NCBI RefSeq assembly: GCF_009827615.1
Contig: NZ_WTYU01000001.1
Span: 827,001 to 891,000, forward strand
Direction: 5' to 3'
Length of the DNA stretch: 64,000 nucleotides
Source of the DNA: Allopontixanthobacter confluentis
GTDB taxonomy: Bacteria > Pseudomonadota > Alphaproteobacteria > Sphingomonadales > Sphingomonadaceae
Below the pieces are notes generated by a model that did not search any database, was not told the origin of the DNA, and saw nothing but the letters and a program-made list of their open reading frames with translations. Every line of letters starts with the position of its first letter. Positions within the stretch are counted from its first letter, which is position 1. A program made the translations under genes and the position numbers. Below are positions 54,323 through 63,662 of this stretch, in pieces.

Positions 54323-54347
54323 GAAACCATCCTGCGCCATACGCGTT
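54323..54347 (+). promoter_or_regulatory. Possible sigma-EcfG promoter for the small membrane protein
   Basis: GAAAC (54323-54327), 16 bases, CGTT (54344-54347): one mismatch to GGAAC-N16-CGTT, 27 bases before the start codon. Confidence 0.45.
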
Positions 54348-54373
54348 ATGGGATGAATTACAGGGAGAAGAAC

Positions 54374-54664
54374 ATGACTGAAGAACGCACCACACGTGTT
54401 GAAGAACCTGATGGTTCGACCCACACGACGACGACTGTCGTCACTGACCGGCCTGAGAAAAGTGGCGGCGGAATGGGGATTGGCCTTATTCTGGTGCTAT
54501 TGATTGCAGTGGCTGCTGCAATCTGGGCCTTTACCAGCATGAGCAATTCAGAAGTTGCCAAGGATACGGCGATCGAGAACGCCGCCAATGACGTAGGCAA
54601 TGCCGCGCAGCAGGCGGGTGATGCTGTCCAGGACGTCGCGAATGACGTGACTGACGGAGAGTAA
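54374..54664 (+). CDS. Small single-pass membrane protein with Ala/Asn-rich amphipathic tail
   Basis: A 96-residue protein. The N-terminal 38 residues are polar (TTRVEEPDGSTHTTTTVV), a membrane helix spans about 36-58, and the tail has imperfect repeats of the NAANDVGNAAQQAGDAVQD type, as in LEA-like stress proteins. GGGAGAAG precedes ATG 54374. A possible EcfG promoter lies upstream and a CCGCGC/GCGCGG hairpin downstream. I cannot name a family; a stress or envelope role is inference. Confidence 0.72.
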   Translation: MTEERTTRVEEPDGSTHTTTTVVTDRPEKSGGGMGIGLILVLLIAVAAAIWAFTSMSNSEVAKDTAIENAANDVGNAAQQAGDAVQDVANDVTDGE

Positions 54665-54683
54665 CGCCAAATTAAGCGTTAAG

Positions 54684-54701
54684 CCGCGCAGAAAAGCGCG
54701 G
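54684..54701 (+). terminator. Weak hairpin after the small membrane protein
   Basis: CCGCGC-AGAAAA-GCGCGG hairpin 20 bases after the stop codon, without a T tail; a weak or rho-assisted end. The following spacer to 54788 holds a GTAAA-A-TTTAC palindrome (54715-54725) but no sigma-54 site that I can see. Confidence 0.35.
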
Positions 54702-54788
54702 AAAATTTACTGTTGTAAAATTTACCGACATTTCACTTCTGTGTCCTAGTCCGGTGCTCTTCGAGAAGGAGTGCCGGGCCGGGACACG

Positions 54789-56174
54789 ATGATCCGTCTG
54801 TTTAAACATTACATACCCAATGCGGTTTTGCTGCTCAGTCTCATTGACCTGGGCCTGCTGTTTCTGGCGGGCGAACTGGGTTGGATGGTGCGCGCATCTC
54901 AGCTGGGCATGGCTATCGGCCCATTGGCTGACCGACTGCTGCCGCTTGCAGGTTTCGCGCTGGTGGTGTGGACCGCGATGATTGCTGTCGGCGTTTACGG
55001 CAGCGAGGCCACGCGCTCCATGCGTTTTGCCTGCGCCCGATTGCTGGTCGCCATCAGCCTTGGCATCATTGCGCTGTCTTTCATCGATTACATTGTCCCG
55101 GGCGTGACATTCTGGCGCTCGACCTTAATCTACGCCATGGGTCTGGCGATCATTTTCGTGATCGCCAACCGCATCATTATTGGCGGATTTCTGGGCAATT
55201 CCGCATTTCGCCGCCGGGTCATGGTGCTGGGCGCCGGAACGCGTGCGTTACGGTTGCGAAAGCTGGCCGAACGGCCCGAAAGCGGCTTTGTCATCGTTTC
55301 CTATATCGGACTGAGCGAAAGCGAGACCGGCGTGCTGGAAGCAATTCCGCGCGCTGCCATCCATGATCTGGGCCGCTTTGTCGAAAATATCGGCGCGAGT
55401 GAGGTGGTGCTGGCGATGGAAGAACGCCGGAACGCCTTGCCCCTGAAAGACCTGTTGCGGATCAAGACGATGGGTGTTCACGTCAATGATTTCAGCAGCT
55501 TCATGGAACGCGAAACGGGGCGGGTGGATCTTGATACGGTCAATCCCAGCTGGCTCATTTTTTCAGACGGATTTTCATCGGGCCGGATGATTTCAAGCGC
55601 GGCCAAACGGCTGTTCGACATATTTGCCAGTTGCCTGCTGCTGGTATTCACCCTGCCAATTATCGCCCTGTTTGCCTTGCTGGTCAAAATGGACAGCAAG
55701 GGCCCGGCGTTTTTTCGTCAGTCGCGCATCGGCCTTTACGGCCAACCATTCGACATCATCAAATTGCGGTCAATGCGGATCGATGCTGAAAAAGACGGGT
55801 CGAAATGGGCGGAACGCAATGATCCGCGCGTGACCCGCATCGGCAAATTCATCCGCAAGGTGCGGATTGATGAATTGCCCCAGACATGGAGCGTGCTGAA
55901 AGGGCAGATGAGCTTTGTCGGCCCGCGCCCGGAAGTGCCGAAATTCGTGACCGAATTGGACGACCAGCTACCATATTACGCGGAACGGCACATGGTAAAG
56001 CCGGGCATCACGGGCTGGGCACAGATCAATTATCCCTATGGCGCGTCGATCGAGGATTCTCGCCATAAGCTGGAATATGACCTTTATTACGCCAAGAATT
56101 ATACGCCGTTCCTCGATCTGCTGATCCTGTTGCAGACCCTGCGCGTCGTCCTTTGGCCGGAAGGTGCGCGATGA
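54789..56174 (+). CDS. PEP-CTERM/XrtA-type polyprenyl-phosphate sugar transferase
   Basis: A 461-residue membrane glycosyltransferase. Four N-terminal helices and a nucleotide-binding-like middle (RRRVMVLGAGTRAL) are followed by another helix and the bacterial sugar transferase domain (AAKRLFDI, KMDSKGPAFFRQSRIG, KLRSM, RIDELPQ, SFVGPRPE). It resembles the TIGR03013-type enzymes linked to exosortase A, which start exopolysaccharide repeat units on undecaprenyl phosphate. Start ATG 54789 gives the family N-terminus IRLFKHYIP; a GTG at 54771 is possible. It is coupled by ATGA to prsK. Confidence 0.9.
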   Translation: MIRLFKHYIPNAVLLLSLIDLGLLFLAGELGWMVRASQLGMAIGPLADRLLPLAGFALVVWTAMIAVGVYGSEATRSMRFACARLLVAISLGIIALSFIDYIVPGVTFWRSTLIYAMGLAIIFVIANRIIIGGFLGNSAFRRRVMVLGAGTRALRLRKLAERPESGFVIVSYIGLSESETGVLEAIPRAAIHDLGRFVENIGASEVVLAMEERRNALPLKDLLRIKTMGVHVNDFSSFMERETGRVDLDTVNPSWLIFSDGFSSGRMISSAAKRLFDIFASCLLLVFTLPIIALFALLVKMDSKGPAFFRQSRIGLYGQPFDIIKLRSMRIDAEKDGSKWAERNDPRVTRIGKFIRKVRIDELPQTWSVLKGQMSFVGPRPEVPKFVTELDDQLPYYAERHMVKPGITGWAQINYPYGASIEDSRHKLEYDLYYAKNYTPFLDLLILLQTLRVVLWPEGAR

Positions 56175-58324
56175 TGGCGGCCTGGCCCCAGGGCTGGCTG
56201 ATCGCCAGCTTTGCCTTGCACCTGATGGGGGCTATTGCCTGTGCAATCGCTGCCGGCTGGCTTATTCACCGGGTCGAAAAACCCGCCCGTGCCGAACATG
56301 CTGACGTGCAGGTCCGCCCGGACCGCACTGCCACTATTGGCGCGCTGTGCCTGACTGCCTTGTGGAGCGCCATAGTCGCAGCCCTTGGACCTTATGCCTA
56401 TGCTGCGACATTGGCAGAAGCTGGCCGGAACCTGGCGTGGATTTTTGTGTTGTATCGGCTGTTTGCCAATGATGGCAGGCACCGTAGCCTGACCCCCATC
56501 CGGCCAGTGGTGGTGGTGCTGGCATTCGTGGAAATCCTGCAAATTGCCTTGCTGCTGGCGAAAATGAAGCTGGCCCAAAGCGCAAGCGACGCAACGCTGA
56601 CTTATGAAATCAGCATGTTGTTTTACATCATGGTATCGGTTGGCGCGCTGGTGCTGCTGCATAATCTGTATGGCGGTGCATCGGACGTCGCGCGCAAGGT
56701 TCTGCAATGGAGCGCCATCGCACTGGGCGCCATGTGGGCATATGACCTCAATTATTTCACCATTGGGTACCTGTCTGGCCATCTGCCGTTTGAAATGGCG
56801 GCCTTGCGCGGTCTGGTCACGGCGCTTGTCGCCATTCTGGTGGCTTTTGGCACGGCCAGCATGTCGGCACAGTTGCGGCTGCGGCCCTCACGAGAAGTGG
56901 CATTCCGGACGCTCTCGCTCATCCTGATTGGCGGTTACTTGCTGGTGATGGTGATGATTGCCCAGTCGCTGGCCATGCTGGGCGGAAACTTTGCCCGTTT
57001 GACGCAGGTGGGCTTCCTTTTCTTTGCTTCGGTGGCGGCCTTATTGTGGCTGCCATCGCAGCGCATGCGGCGCTGGCTGCGGGTGATGACGGTGAAACAC
57101 CTGTTCCAGCACCGCTACGATTACCGCGCCGAATGGCTGCGTTTTACCCGCACCATCGGGCAGGGCGCTGACAGTTCATCATCGCTGCCCGAACGGGTGG
57201 TCAAAGCGATGGCAGACATTACCGACAGCCCGTCTGGCCTGCTGCTGCTGCCCGATGAAAATGGCGCATACCAGCTGGCCTCACGCTGGCGCTGGCCCGA
57301 CATCGACGTGCCTGCAATCGCCATGCCTGTGCAGCTTGCAGAATTGTTCGAAAATGACAGTTTCATCCTTGATCTTGATGATGTGCGCCTGGGCAGTGAC
57401 CGTTACGGTGAAGCGGAATTGCTGCCCAACTGGTTGAGAGATGCTGATAAGGCATGGGCGCTGGTGCCGCTGATCCATTTTGACAGGCTGACCGGCGTGA
57501 TCATTCTAAGCCGGCCTGCTGCGCCGCGACGGCTCGACTGGGAAGATTTCGATCTGCTTCGCGTGGTCGGCCAACAGCTGGCCAGTTATCTGGCTGAACA
57601 ATCCGGCCATCAGGCGTTGATGGAAGCTGCCCGGTTTGAAGATTTCAATCGCCGTATCGCCTTTGTGATGCATGATATCAAGAATTTGGCGAGCCAGATG
57701 GCGCTTCTGGCCCGCAATGCCGAACGCCATGCGGACAACCCGGCCTTCCGCGCCGATATGCTGGTCACGCTGACCAACAGCGCAGACAAGCTGAATGGGC
57801 TGCTGGCCCGGCTTGGCCGATATGGCACGCATGGAAGTGACAAGCGCGAGGCGGTTGATCTGGGTGAAATCGCGGCATTGGTCGTAAAGCGCTATGCCAG
57901 CATTCACCCCGTCAGCGTGGTGCGCAAGGATTCAGGCAAAGTGCTGGCAGACCCTGAAGCGCTGGAACAGGCATTGGTGCATCTGGTGCATAACGCCGTG
58001 GAAGCGAGCGATGCGGGGCTGCCTGTCTATCTCGACATTTCAACAGATGGCGTAAATGGCCGCATTGATGTGATCGATTCAGGCTGCGGAATGAGCCCGG
58101 AATTTGTCCGCAACGGCCTGTTCAAACCCTTCGTTTCGTCCAAACCGGCCGGCTTTGGCATCGGCGCATTTGAATCCCGCGAAATGATCCGCGCGATGGG
58201 CGGCCGGCTGGAAGTTGAAACGCGCGAAACCCTTGGCACACGCTTCACCGTGCAATTGCCGCTGTTTGCAGCGGCGGAATTTCTCAGCCGCGGTCCCGAT
58301 GATTACAAAGCAGAGGTTGCATGA
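56171..58324 (+). CDS. prsK: XrtA/PEP-CTERM system histidine kinase PrsK
   Basis: A 717-residue membrane sensor kinase. The N-terminal half has 8 or more helices, followed by a GAF-like domain (about 330-480), an H box VMHDIKNLASQ with His501, and an HATPase domain with N box LVHNAVEAS and G1 DSGCGM. Its neighbours (sugar transferase before, PrsR after) and architecture match PrsK of PEP-CTERM systems. It would control sigma-54-dependent genes through PrsR. Coupled to both flanking genes by ATGA. Confidence 0.88.
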   Translation: MMAAWPQGWLIASFALHLMGAIACAIAAGWLIHRVEKPARAEHADVQVRPDRTATIGALCLTALWSAIVAALGPYAYAATLAEAGRNLAWIFVLYRLFANDGRHRSLTPIRPVVVVLAFVEILQIALLLAKMKLAQSASDATLTYEISMLFYIMVSVGALVLLHNLYGGASDVARKVLQWSAIALGAMWAYDLNYFTIGYLSGHLPFEMAALRGLVTALVAILVAFGTASMSAQLRLRPSREVAFRTLSLILIGGYLLVMVMIAQSLAMLGGNFARLTQVGFLFFASVAALLWLPSQRMRRWLRVMTVKHLFQHRYDYRAEWLRFTRTIGQGADSSSSLPERVVKAMADITDSPSGLLLLPDENGAYQLASRWRWPDIDVPAIAMPVQLAELFENDSFILDLDDVRLGSDRYGEAELLPNWLRDADKAWALVPLIHFDRLTGVIILSRPAAPRRLDWEDFDLLRVVGQQLASYLAEQSGHQALMEAARFEDFNRRIAFVMHDIKNLASQMALLARNAERHADNPAFRADMLVTLTNSADKLNGLLARLGRYGTHGSDKREAVDLGEIAALVVKRYASIHPVSVVRKDSGKVLADPEALEQALVHLVHNAVEASDAGLPVYLDISTDGVNGRIDVIDSGCGMSPEFVRNGLFKPFVSSKPAGFGIGAFESREMIRAMGGRLEVETRETLGTRFTVQLPLFAAAEFLSRGPDDYKAEVA

Positions 58325-59697
58325 TGGCGCAGACTGACAAAAATTTGCCAAAGCTGCTGATCGTGGAAGACGATCCCGGCCTTCAGGCCCAGCTGAAATG
58401 GGCGTATGAAGATTTCGACGTGACCGTGGTGGGCGACAGGGACAGTGCGCTTGCCGCATTGAGGGCTGATGAACCCGGCGTAGTGACGCTGGACCTTGGC
58501 CTGCCGCCTGATCCTGATGGCACTTCTGAAGGTTTTGCCGTGCTGGATGCGATCATGGCGCTGAAGCCTGATACAAAGGTGATTGTCGCATCAGGCCATG
58601 GGGCGCGGGAAAGTGCGCTTCAGGCAATTCAGCATGGGGCGTATGATTTCTATCAGAAGCCGGTTGATATCGAAGCGCTTGGCCTCATCGTCAGGCGGGC
58701 GCTGAACCTGCACCGTATCGAACAGGAAAACAGGCAGCTTGCGATGCGCGTAGGCGATGACAAGACTGTGTTGGGCCGCATGATTACCGCCGCACCCGAA
58801 ATGGTGAAAGTAGCGCGCACGATTGAGCGGGTGGCAAAGACCAACGTATCGGTCATGTTGCTGGGTGCCAGCGGCACCGGCAAGGAGCTGCTGGCACAAG
58901 GGCTGCATGATGCAAGTGACCGGAACAATGGCGCATTTGTAGCTATAAATTGCGCGGCAATTCCTGAAAATCTGCTGGAAAGCGAGTTGTTCGGCCATGA
59001 AAAAGGCGCCTTTACCGGCGCTGTCAAAATGACCGAAGGCAAGATTGAACAAGCGCATGGCGGCACATTGTTTCTGGACGAGGTGGGCGACATTCCCCTG
59101 CCATTGCAAGTAAAGCTGCTGCGTTTTCTGCAGGAACGGACCATCGAGCGAATTGGCGGACGCAAGGCCATCGCGGTGGACACGCGCATTGTGTGCGCCA
59201 CACATCAGGACCTGGAGGCGATGATTGCCGCGGCGCAGTTTCGTGAAGACCTGTTCTACCGGCTTGCCGAAATAGTCGTGAAAATCCCAGCACTGGCAGA
59301 ACGCGCGGGCGACCCGGTGCTGCTCGCCAAGGCCTTCCTCAAGCGATTTTCGCAGGAGATGAACCCACAGGTGAAAGGATTTGCGCCTGATGCGTTGGCG
59401 GCAATTGATGGGTGGGGTTGGCCCGGCAATGTGCGAGAGCTGGAAAACCGCGTAAAACGCGCGGTGATTATGGCGGACAGCAAATTGATCAGCGCCGAAG
59501 ACCTCGATCTGGAAGGCGCTGAAGACGGCACGGATGATCCGCTCAACCTCAAATCCGCGCGCGAGGAATCCGACAGGAAAGTCATTCGCCACGCGCTTTC
59601 CCGCGCGGAAGGCAATATTTCCAGCACGGCCAAGATGCTGGGGATCAGCCGGCCCACGCTGTATGATCTGCTCAAACAATATGATCTTCAGGCCTGA
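58321..59697 (+). CDS. prsR: Sigma-54-dependent response regulator PrsR
   Basis: A 458-residue NtrC-family activator. The receiver domain has phospho-acceptor Asp58 (LDLGLPP). The AAA+ domain has Walker A GASGTGKELL, the sigma-54 contact loop GAFTGA, and DEVGDIPL; a Fis-type HTH is at the C-terminus (TAKMLGISRPTLYDLL). It pairs with PrsK. Expected targets are PEP-CTERM protein and polysaccharide genes with -24/-12 promoters; I saw none in this window. Coupled by ATGA to prsK. Confidence 0.9.
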   Translation: MMAQTDKNLPKLLIVEDDPGLQAQLKWAYEDFDVTVVGDRDSALAALRADEPGVVTLDLGLPPDPDGTSEGFAVLDAIMALKPDTKVIVASGHGARESALQAIQHGAYDFYQKPVDIEALGLIVRRALNLHRIEQENRQLAMRVGDDKTVLGRMITAAPEMVKVARTIERVAKTNVSVMLLGASGTGKELLAQGLHDASDRNNGAFVAINCAAIPENLLESELFGHEKGAFTGAVKMTEGKIEQAHGGTLFLDEVGDIPLPLQVKLLRFLQERTIERIGGRKAIAVDTRIVCATHQDLEAMIAAAQFREDLFYRLAEIVVKIPALAERAGDPVLLAKAFLKRFSQEMNPQVKGFAPDALAAIDGWGWPGNVRELENRVKRAVIMADSKLISAEDLDLEGAEDGTDDPLNLKSAREESDRKVIRHALSRAEGNISSTAKMLGISRPTLYDLLKQYDLQA

Positions 59698-61465
59698 CCA
59701 TGTCCTGAAAACGGTGCTGGTCGGGCTGTTGGTGGCTGGCAGCACCGCGTGTAGCGCGCCGGAACAATCAGCACCGCCCGCAGAGATGGCCCGGCAGGCG
59801 CTGTCTGCGGGCGATGGTCTGGGCGCCGAAGTCATTTTACGGCAGATGCTGGCAGATGGCACCCCGCGCAGGGATGTTGCCGCCTTTCTGGGCCAGGCAG
59901 AATTGCAGCAGGGTGCCTTGCGGGAAGCGCGCAAGTGGCTGGGCGGGGCAGATTTTGCCGCCGCAGATCAGGCGCGGGGCTTTCATATGCTGGGCAGGCT
60001 GGAAATGGCAGAAGGCCGCTTGCCGCAGGCAGGGCAGGCATTCGACAATGCGCTGAAATTCAGCCCTGACGACCCGGAATTATGGGTTGATATCGGCAGG
60101 CTGCGCTATCGCGGCGGTGAACAGGCGCAAGCGGTGGAAGCCAGCCTGCACGCTGCCAGACTGGGCCCGAAAAATGCTGCCGCACTACAATTTCGCGGCC
60201 AGTTGGTGCGCGATGCCCAAGGAATGCAGGCAAGCATACCGTGGTTCGAGGCAGCGCTGGAGGTTACGCCCGATGATGTTGCCTTGCTGGGGGATTATGC
60301 GGCCACTCTGGGTGAAATGGGCCACGCCCGGACTGCTTTGGAAAGGACGCGCCAGATGCTCGCTCTGGCCCCGCGTAATGGTCGGGCATTGTATATTCAG
60401 GCAGTGATCGCAGCGCGGGCGGGCAAGTTTGACCTTGCACGCAACCTGTTGGCGCGCAGCGGCGATTATGGACGCCAGATGCCAGCAGGGATGCTGCTGT
60501 CAGCCATCATCGATCTGGAAAATGGCAATTTTGCCAGCGCCGCGCAAACGCTGGATCTGTTGCAGGCACAGCAGCCAGGCAACACCCGCATTCGCAATCT
60601 GCTGGCACGCAGCCTGTCGCTGGGTGGAAATCATCGTGAACTTGTGCATCGGTTCGGCAGCACGCAACCACACCAGTCGATGCCCCCTTATCTTGCCACA
60701 TTGGTTGGCCGATCATACGAAATTCTGGGAGACCGGGAAAATGCTGCGCCCTTTCTGGACCATGCGGCATTACGCGCAAACAGCGCGCTGGGGCTGCTGG
60801 AAGGCGGTCCGGACACTGATCCAGATGGCATGAGCGATCTTGCCAATGCCGCAGATGCCGTGCTGCGGGTTCGCACCCTGATCAGCGAAGGCCGGTCACA
60901 AGCGGCGATCGAGGGGGCCAGCGACATGCTGCTGCGCAATCCGGGATCGGCCGATGCGATGGGGCTGGCAGGCGACGCTTATCTGTCTGCCAATCAGCCA
61001 GCGCGGGCCTTGGAACTATATCAGCAGGCAGGCCGCATTCGTCAGCTATGGCCGCTCGGGCGCAGAATGGTCCACGCCCACATCGCTCTGGGCCGTGATG
61101 AAGACGCTTTGCATCTGCTGCAACGGGCCCTTTTGGATCAGCCGTCCAATACGGAAGCTGCCGTGATGCTGGCTGGGATGGAAGCCGCACGGGGCGATTA
61201 CAGCCGCGCGCAGATGGTGCTGGGCCATGCTCTCCTGCATGGACGGTCACGCGATCCTGACGTCATGTCATCATGGGCTTGGGCAATGGCGCAGAACGGG
61301 GATGGGCAGTCAGCCGGTCCTGCCATGATGGCAGCATATCGGCTCCAGCGGATGAACCGTGTTTCTACCGCGCGCCTTGGCCAACTGTTGGCAGCAGACC
61401 CCCGCCAGTCTCAGCAGGCCCGGGCATTGCTGAACAAGGCTGCGAAACTACCCACTGGCAGTTAA
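59681..61465 (+). CDS. TPR-repeat protein in the PrsT position
   Basis: A 594-residue protein with a signal-like N-terminus (HVLKTVLVGLLVAGSTACS); the Cys after STA may be a lipobox, though the Leu is missing. The rest is repeated helix pairs of the TPR type (e.g. AFDNALKFSPDDPELW, RTRQMLALAPRNGRALYIQA). PrsT lipoproteins accompany PrsK/PrsR in many PEP-CTERM loci, but many are much longer, so I call it PrsT-like. It overlaps prsR by 17 bases. It likely supports polysaccharide assembly. Confidence 0.78.
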   Translation: MIFRPDHVLKTVLVGLLVAGSTACSAPEQSAPPAEMARQALSAGDGLGAEVILRQMLADGTPRRDVAAFLGQAELQQGALREARKWLGGADFAAADQARGFHMLGRLEMAEGRLPQAGQAFDNALKFSPDDPELWVDIGRLRYRGGEQAQAVEASLHAARLGPKNAAALQFRGQLVRDAQGMQASIPWFEAALEVTPDDVALLGDYAATLGEMGHARTALERTRQMLALAPRNGRALYIQAVIAARAGKFDLARNLLARSGDYGRQMPAGMLLSAIIDLENGNFASAAQTLDLLQAQQPGNTRIRNLLARSLSLGGNHRELVHRFGSTQPHQSMPPYLATLVGRSYEILGDRENAAPFLDHAALRANSALGLLEGGPDTDPDGMSDLANAADAVLRVRTLISEGRSQAAIEGASDMLLRNPGSADAMGLAGDAYLSANQPARALELYQQAGRIRQLWPLGRRMVHAHIALGRDEDALHLLQRALLDQPSNTEAAVMLAGMEAARGDYSRAQMVLGHALLHGRSRDPDVMSSWAWAMAQNGDGQSAGPAMMAAYRLQRMNRVSTARLGQLLAADPRQSQQARALLNKAAKLPTGS

Positions 61466-61512
61466 GTGCTGCTGCTCGACAATCCGGCCAGCGATGGGGC
61501 AGGGCATATCCC

Positions 61513-62466
61513 ATGCTTTCACGGATAGACCCCATGGTTCGTTTGCTAGCGCTGGCCATTGTTCTGGCCACCCTGCTGCCTGCAACAGGGGCCGGGCGTG
61601 ATGCCGCCCAACTCGTTTCGAACATGGCTGTTTTCCTGCTGTTTTTCCTTAATGGCATGCGGCTATCGCGCACCGAAGTGGCGCGGGGCATTGGCAACTG
61701 GCGGTTTCTGGCAGTGCTTGCAGCGTGGTCATTTCTGGTCCTTGCACTGGTCGGGCTTGGCGTTTCCCGGTTGATGGCGCCCATGCTGCCACCCTTGGTG
61801 ACGCTGGGCTTTCTATATCTTGGCACTTTGCCCACCACGGTGCAGTCTGCCACGGCTTACACCTCCATGGCTGGCGGCAATGTGGCCATTGCGGTTGTCG
61901 CTGCCGCGCTTTTAAACATCATGGGTGTGTTTGTCAGCGTACCGCTGTTCACTGTGCTTGGCGGCGGGGCAGAGGCGCAGCTAGGGGCAAGCGGCCTGAC
62001 CAAAATCGTCATGATCCTGATCTTGCCATTTGCCCTTGGTCAGTTGCTCCAGGCCAAAGGGGGCAAATTCGTCACCGATAACCCGGTATTGGTCCGGTGG
62101 ATGGACCGGACCGCCATTGCAATTGCTGTCTATGTCGCGTTTTCAGGCGCGGTGGAGCAGGGGATATGGTGCCTGCTGGATGCTGGCAGCTGGGGATGGC
62201 TGCTCGCGGGTCTCACCGGCATGTTGATCATCGCTTACGGCGGCGCATGGCTGGTGGGCGGCGCATTGCGGCTGGAAAAGCCGGACAGAATAGCGTTCCT
62301 GTTCGGCGGGGCGCACAAAAGCGTGGCAATGGGCGCGCCCCTTGCATTGGTGCTGTTTCCGGCATCAAGCGCCGGGCTGATACTGGTGCCGTTGCTGATC
62401 TATCATTTGCTGCAACTGGTGGTGTCAGCGCCGCTGGCCAACAGGCTCAATCCTGCCGGTCAGTGA
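61513..62466 (+). CDS. Bile acid:sodium symporter-family transporter
   Basis: A 317-residue protein with about nine or ten membrane helices. The FFLNGMRLSRTEV, LPTTVQSATAYTSMAGGNVAIA and GGAHKSVAMGAP blocks match the SBF/BASS-type subfamily with the PF13593-like arrangement. The substrate is unknown. Start ATG 61513 fits best; the ORF is open back into the TPR gene. A five-fold NAGTC repeat follows it. Confidence 0.85.
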   Translation: MLSRIDPMVRLLALAIVLATLLPATGAGRDAAQLVSNMAVFLLFFLNGMRLSRTEVARGIGNWRFLAVLAAWSFLVLALVGLGVSRLMAPMLPPLVTLGFLYLGTLPTTVQSATAYTSMAGGNVAIAVVAAALLNIMGVFVSVPLFTVLGGGAEAQLGASGLTKIVMILILPFALGQLLQAKGGKFVTDNPVLVRWMDRTAIAIAVYVAFSGAVEQGIWCLLDAGSWGWLLAGLTGMLIIAYGGAWLVGGALRLEKPDRIAFLFGGAHKSVAMGAPLALVLFPASSAGLILVPLLIYHLLQLVVSAPLANRLNPAGQ

Positions 62467-62470
62467 CGCC

Positions 62471-62495
62471 CAGTCCAGTCTAGTCAAGTCCAGTC
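62471..62495. repeat. Five-copy NAGTC tandem repeat
   Basis: Five 5-base units (CAGTC, CAGTC, TAGTC, AAGTC, CAGTC) fill the tail-to-tail spacer and touch the stop codon of the DUF475 gene. Confidence 0.7.
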
Positions 62496-63579
62496 AATGA
62501 GGCCGTGAGGGGACATCCGCCTGCACAATCCCGTCGGCGCCAATTTCGCGATCCCTGCGATTATGGCGGACGGACCAGTAAAGCGAAATGCCGATAAGAA
62601 CGGCGCCGATCAGGCCGGTGATTGTTTCAGGAATATGGAACACTGCCGAAGCAAGCATGATCCCGCCCAGCGCGATGATAGCCCAGAACGCCCCATGTTC
62701 GAGGAAGCGATATTCCGACAGCGTGCCTTGCTTCACCAGATGAATGGTCATGGACCGGACGAACATGGCACCGATGGACAGGCCAAGGGCAATCACGATC
62801 ATATTGTTAGACAGGGCAAAGGCGCCAATGACGCCATCGAAACTGAACGAGCTGTCCAGCACCTGAAGATAGAGAAACCCGCCCAAGCCTGAACGCACAA
62901 GCTGGCCTGCCGCGCGCTTTTCCGCCTCGCGCATTTCAAGAATGGTGCCGACAGCCTCGACCGCGATGAAAGTAACGATGCCCAGCATACCGGCGACCAG
63001 GAAGGTCAGTGCCTCTGCTTCGGGCAGCATTGATGAAATGCCCCACAGCACCAGCAAAAGCAGCGCAATTTCGAGCGCGGGGATAGCTGAAAACTTTGAA
63101 AGTTTGCGTTCAACCACGCCAATCCAGTGAACGTCCTTGTCGGCATCGAAAAAGAATTTCAGCCCGACCATGGCCAGAAAAGCGCCGCCAAAACCGGCAA
63201 TGCCAATATGGGCTGACGACACGATCTGTTCGTATCGCACCGGATCGTTGAGCGACAGGTTGATGGTTTCTATCGGCCCAAGCCCGGCGGCAATCGCCAC
63301 AATTGCCAGCGGGAACACCACCCGCATTCCGAATACGGCAATCGCCATGCCCCAAGTGAGGAACCGGCGTTGCCAAATCTCGTCCATGTCTTTCAGCACA
63401 GTCGCATTGACCACCGCATTGTCGAAACTGAGCGAGATTTCGAGCACCGACAGCACGGCGATAATCCACAGCAGCGCCAGCGTATCCGGCAAATTGCCCG
63501 TGCTTTCCCAGCCGTACCACGCGCCAAGCGCGAGGCAGACCAGAGTGAAGATGACGGAACCTTTGTAGTGTTGGAGCAT
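62494..63579 (-). CDS. DUF475-family (TerC-like) integral membrane protein
   Basis: A 361-residue membrane protein with about nine helices. The acidic helix patterns ISLSFDNAVVNA and LDSSFSFDGVIGA resemble the two metal-binding segments of TerC family proteins, and DUF475 is related to TerC. Members are tied to metal ion export or tellurite resistance; the exact role is unknown. ATG 63579 is the first start, with an 83-base spacer from panB upstream. Confidence 0.85.
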   Translation of the reverse strand: MLQHYKGSVIFTLVCLALGAWYGWESTGNLPDTLALLWIIAVLSVLEISLSFDNAVVNATVLKDMDEIWQRRFLTWGMAIAVFGMRVVFPLAIVAIAAGLGPIETINLSLNDPVRYEQIVSSAHIGIAGFGGAFLAMVGLKFFFDADKDVHWIGVVERKLSKFSAIPALEIALLLLVLWGISSMLPEAEALTFLVAGMLGIVTFIAVEAVGTILEMREAEKRAAGQLVRSGLGGFLYLQVLDSSFSFDGVIGAFALSNNMIVIALGLSIGAMFVRSMTIHLVKQGTLSEYRFLEHGAFWAIIALGGIMLASAVFHIPETITGLIGAVLIGISLYWSVRHNRRDREIGADGIVQADVPSRPH

Positions 63580-63662
63580 GGTATTCCAGCCTTGAAACCT
63601 GTTTGACCTGCCACGCCGCTCTATGATGCGGTGCCAGCAGCCTGAATTGAAATGGCGCGAAA

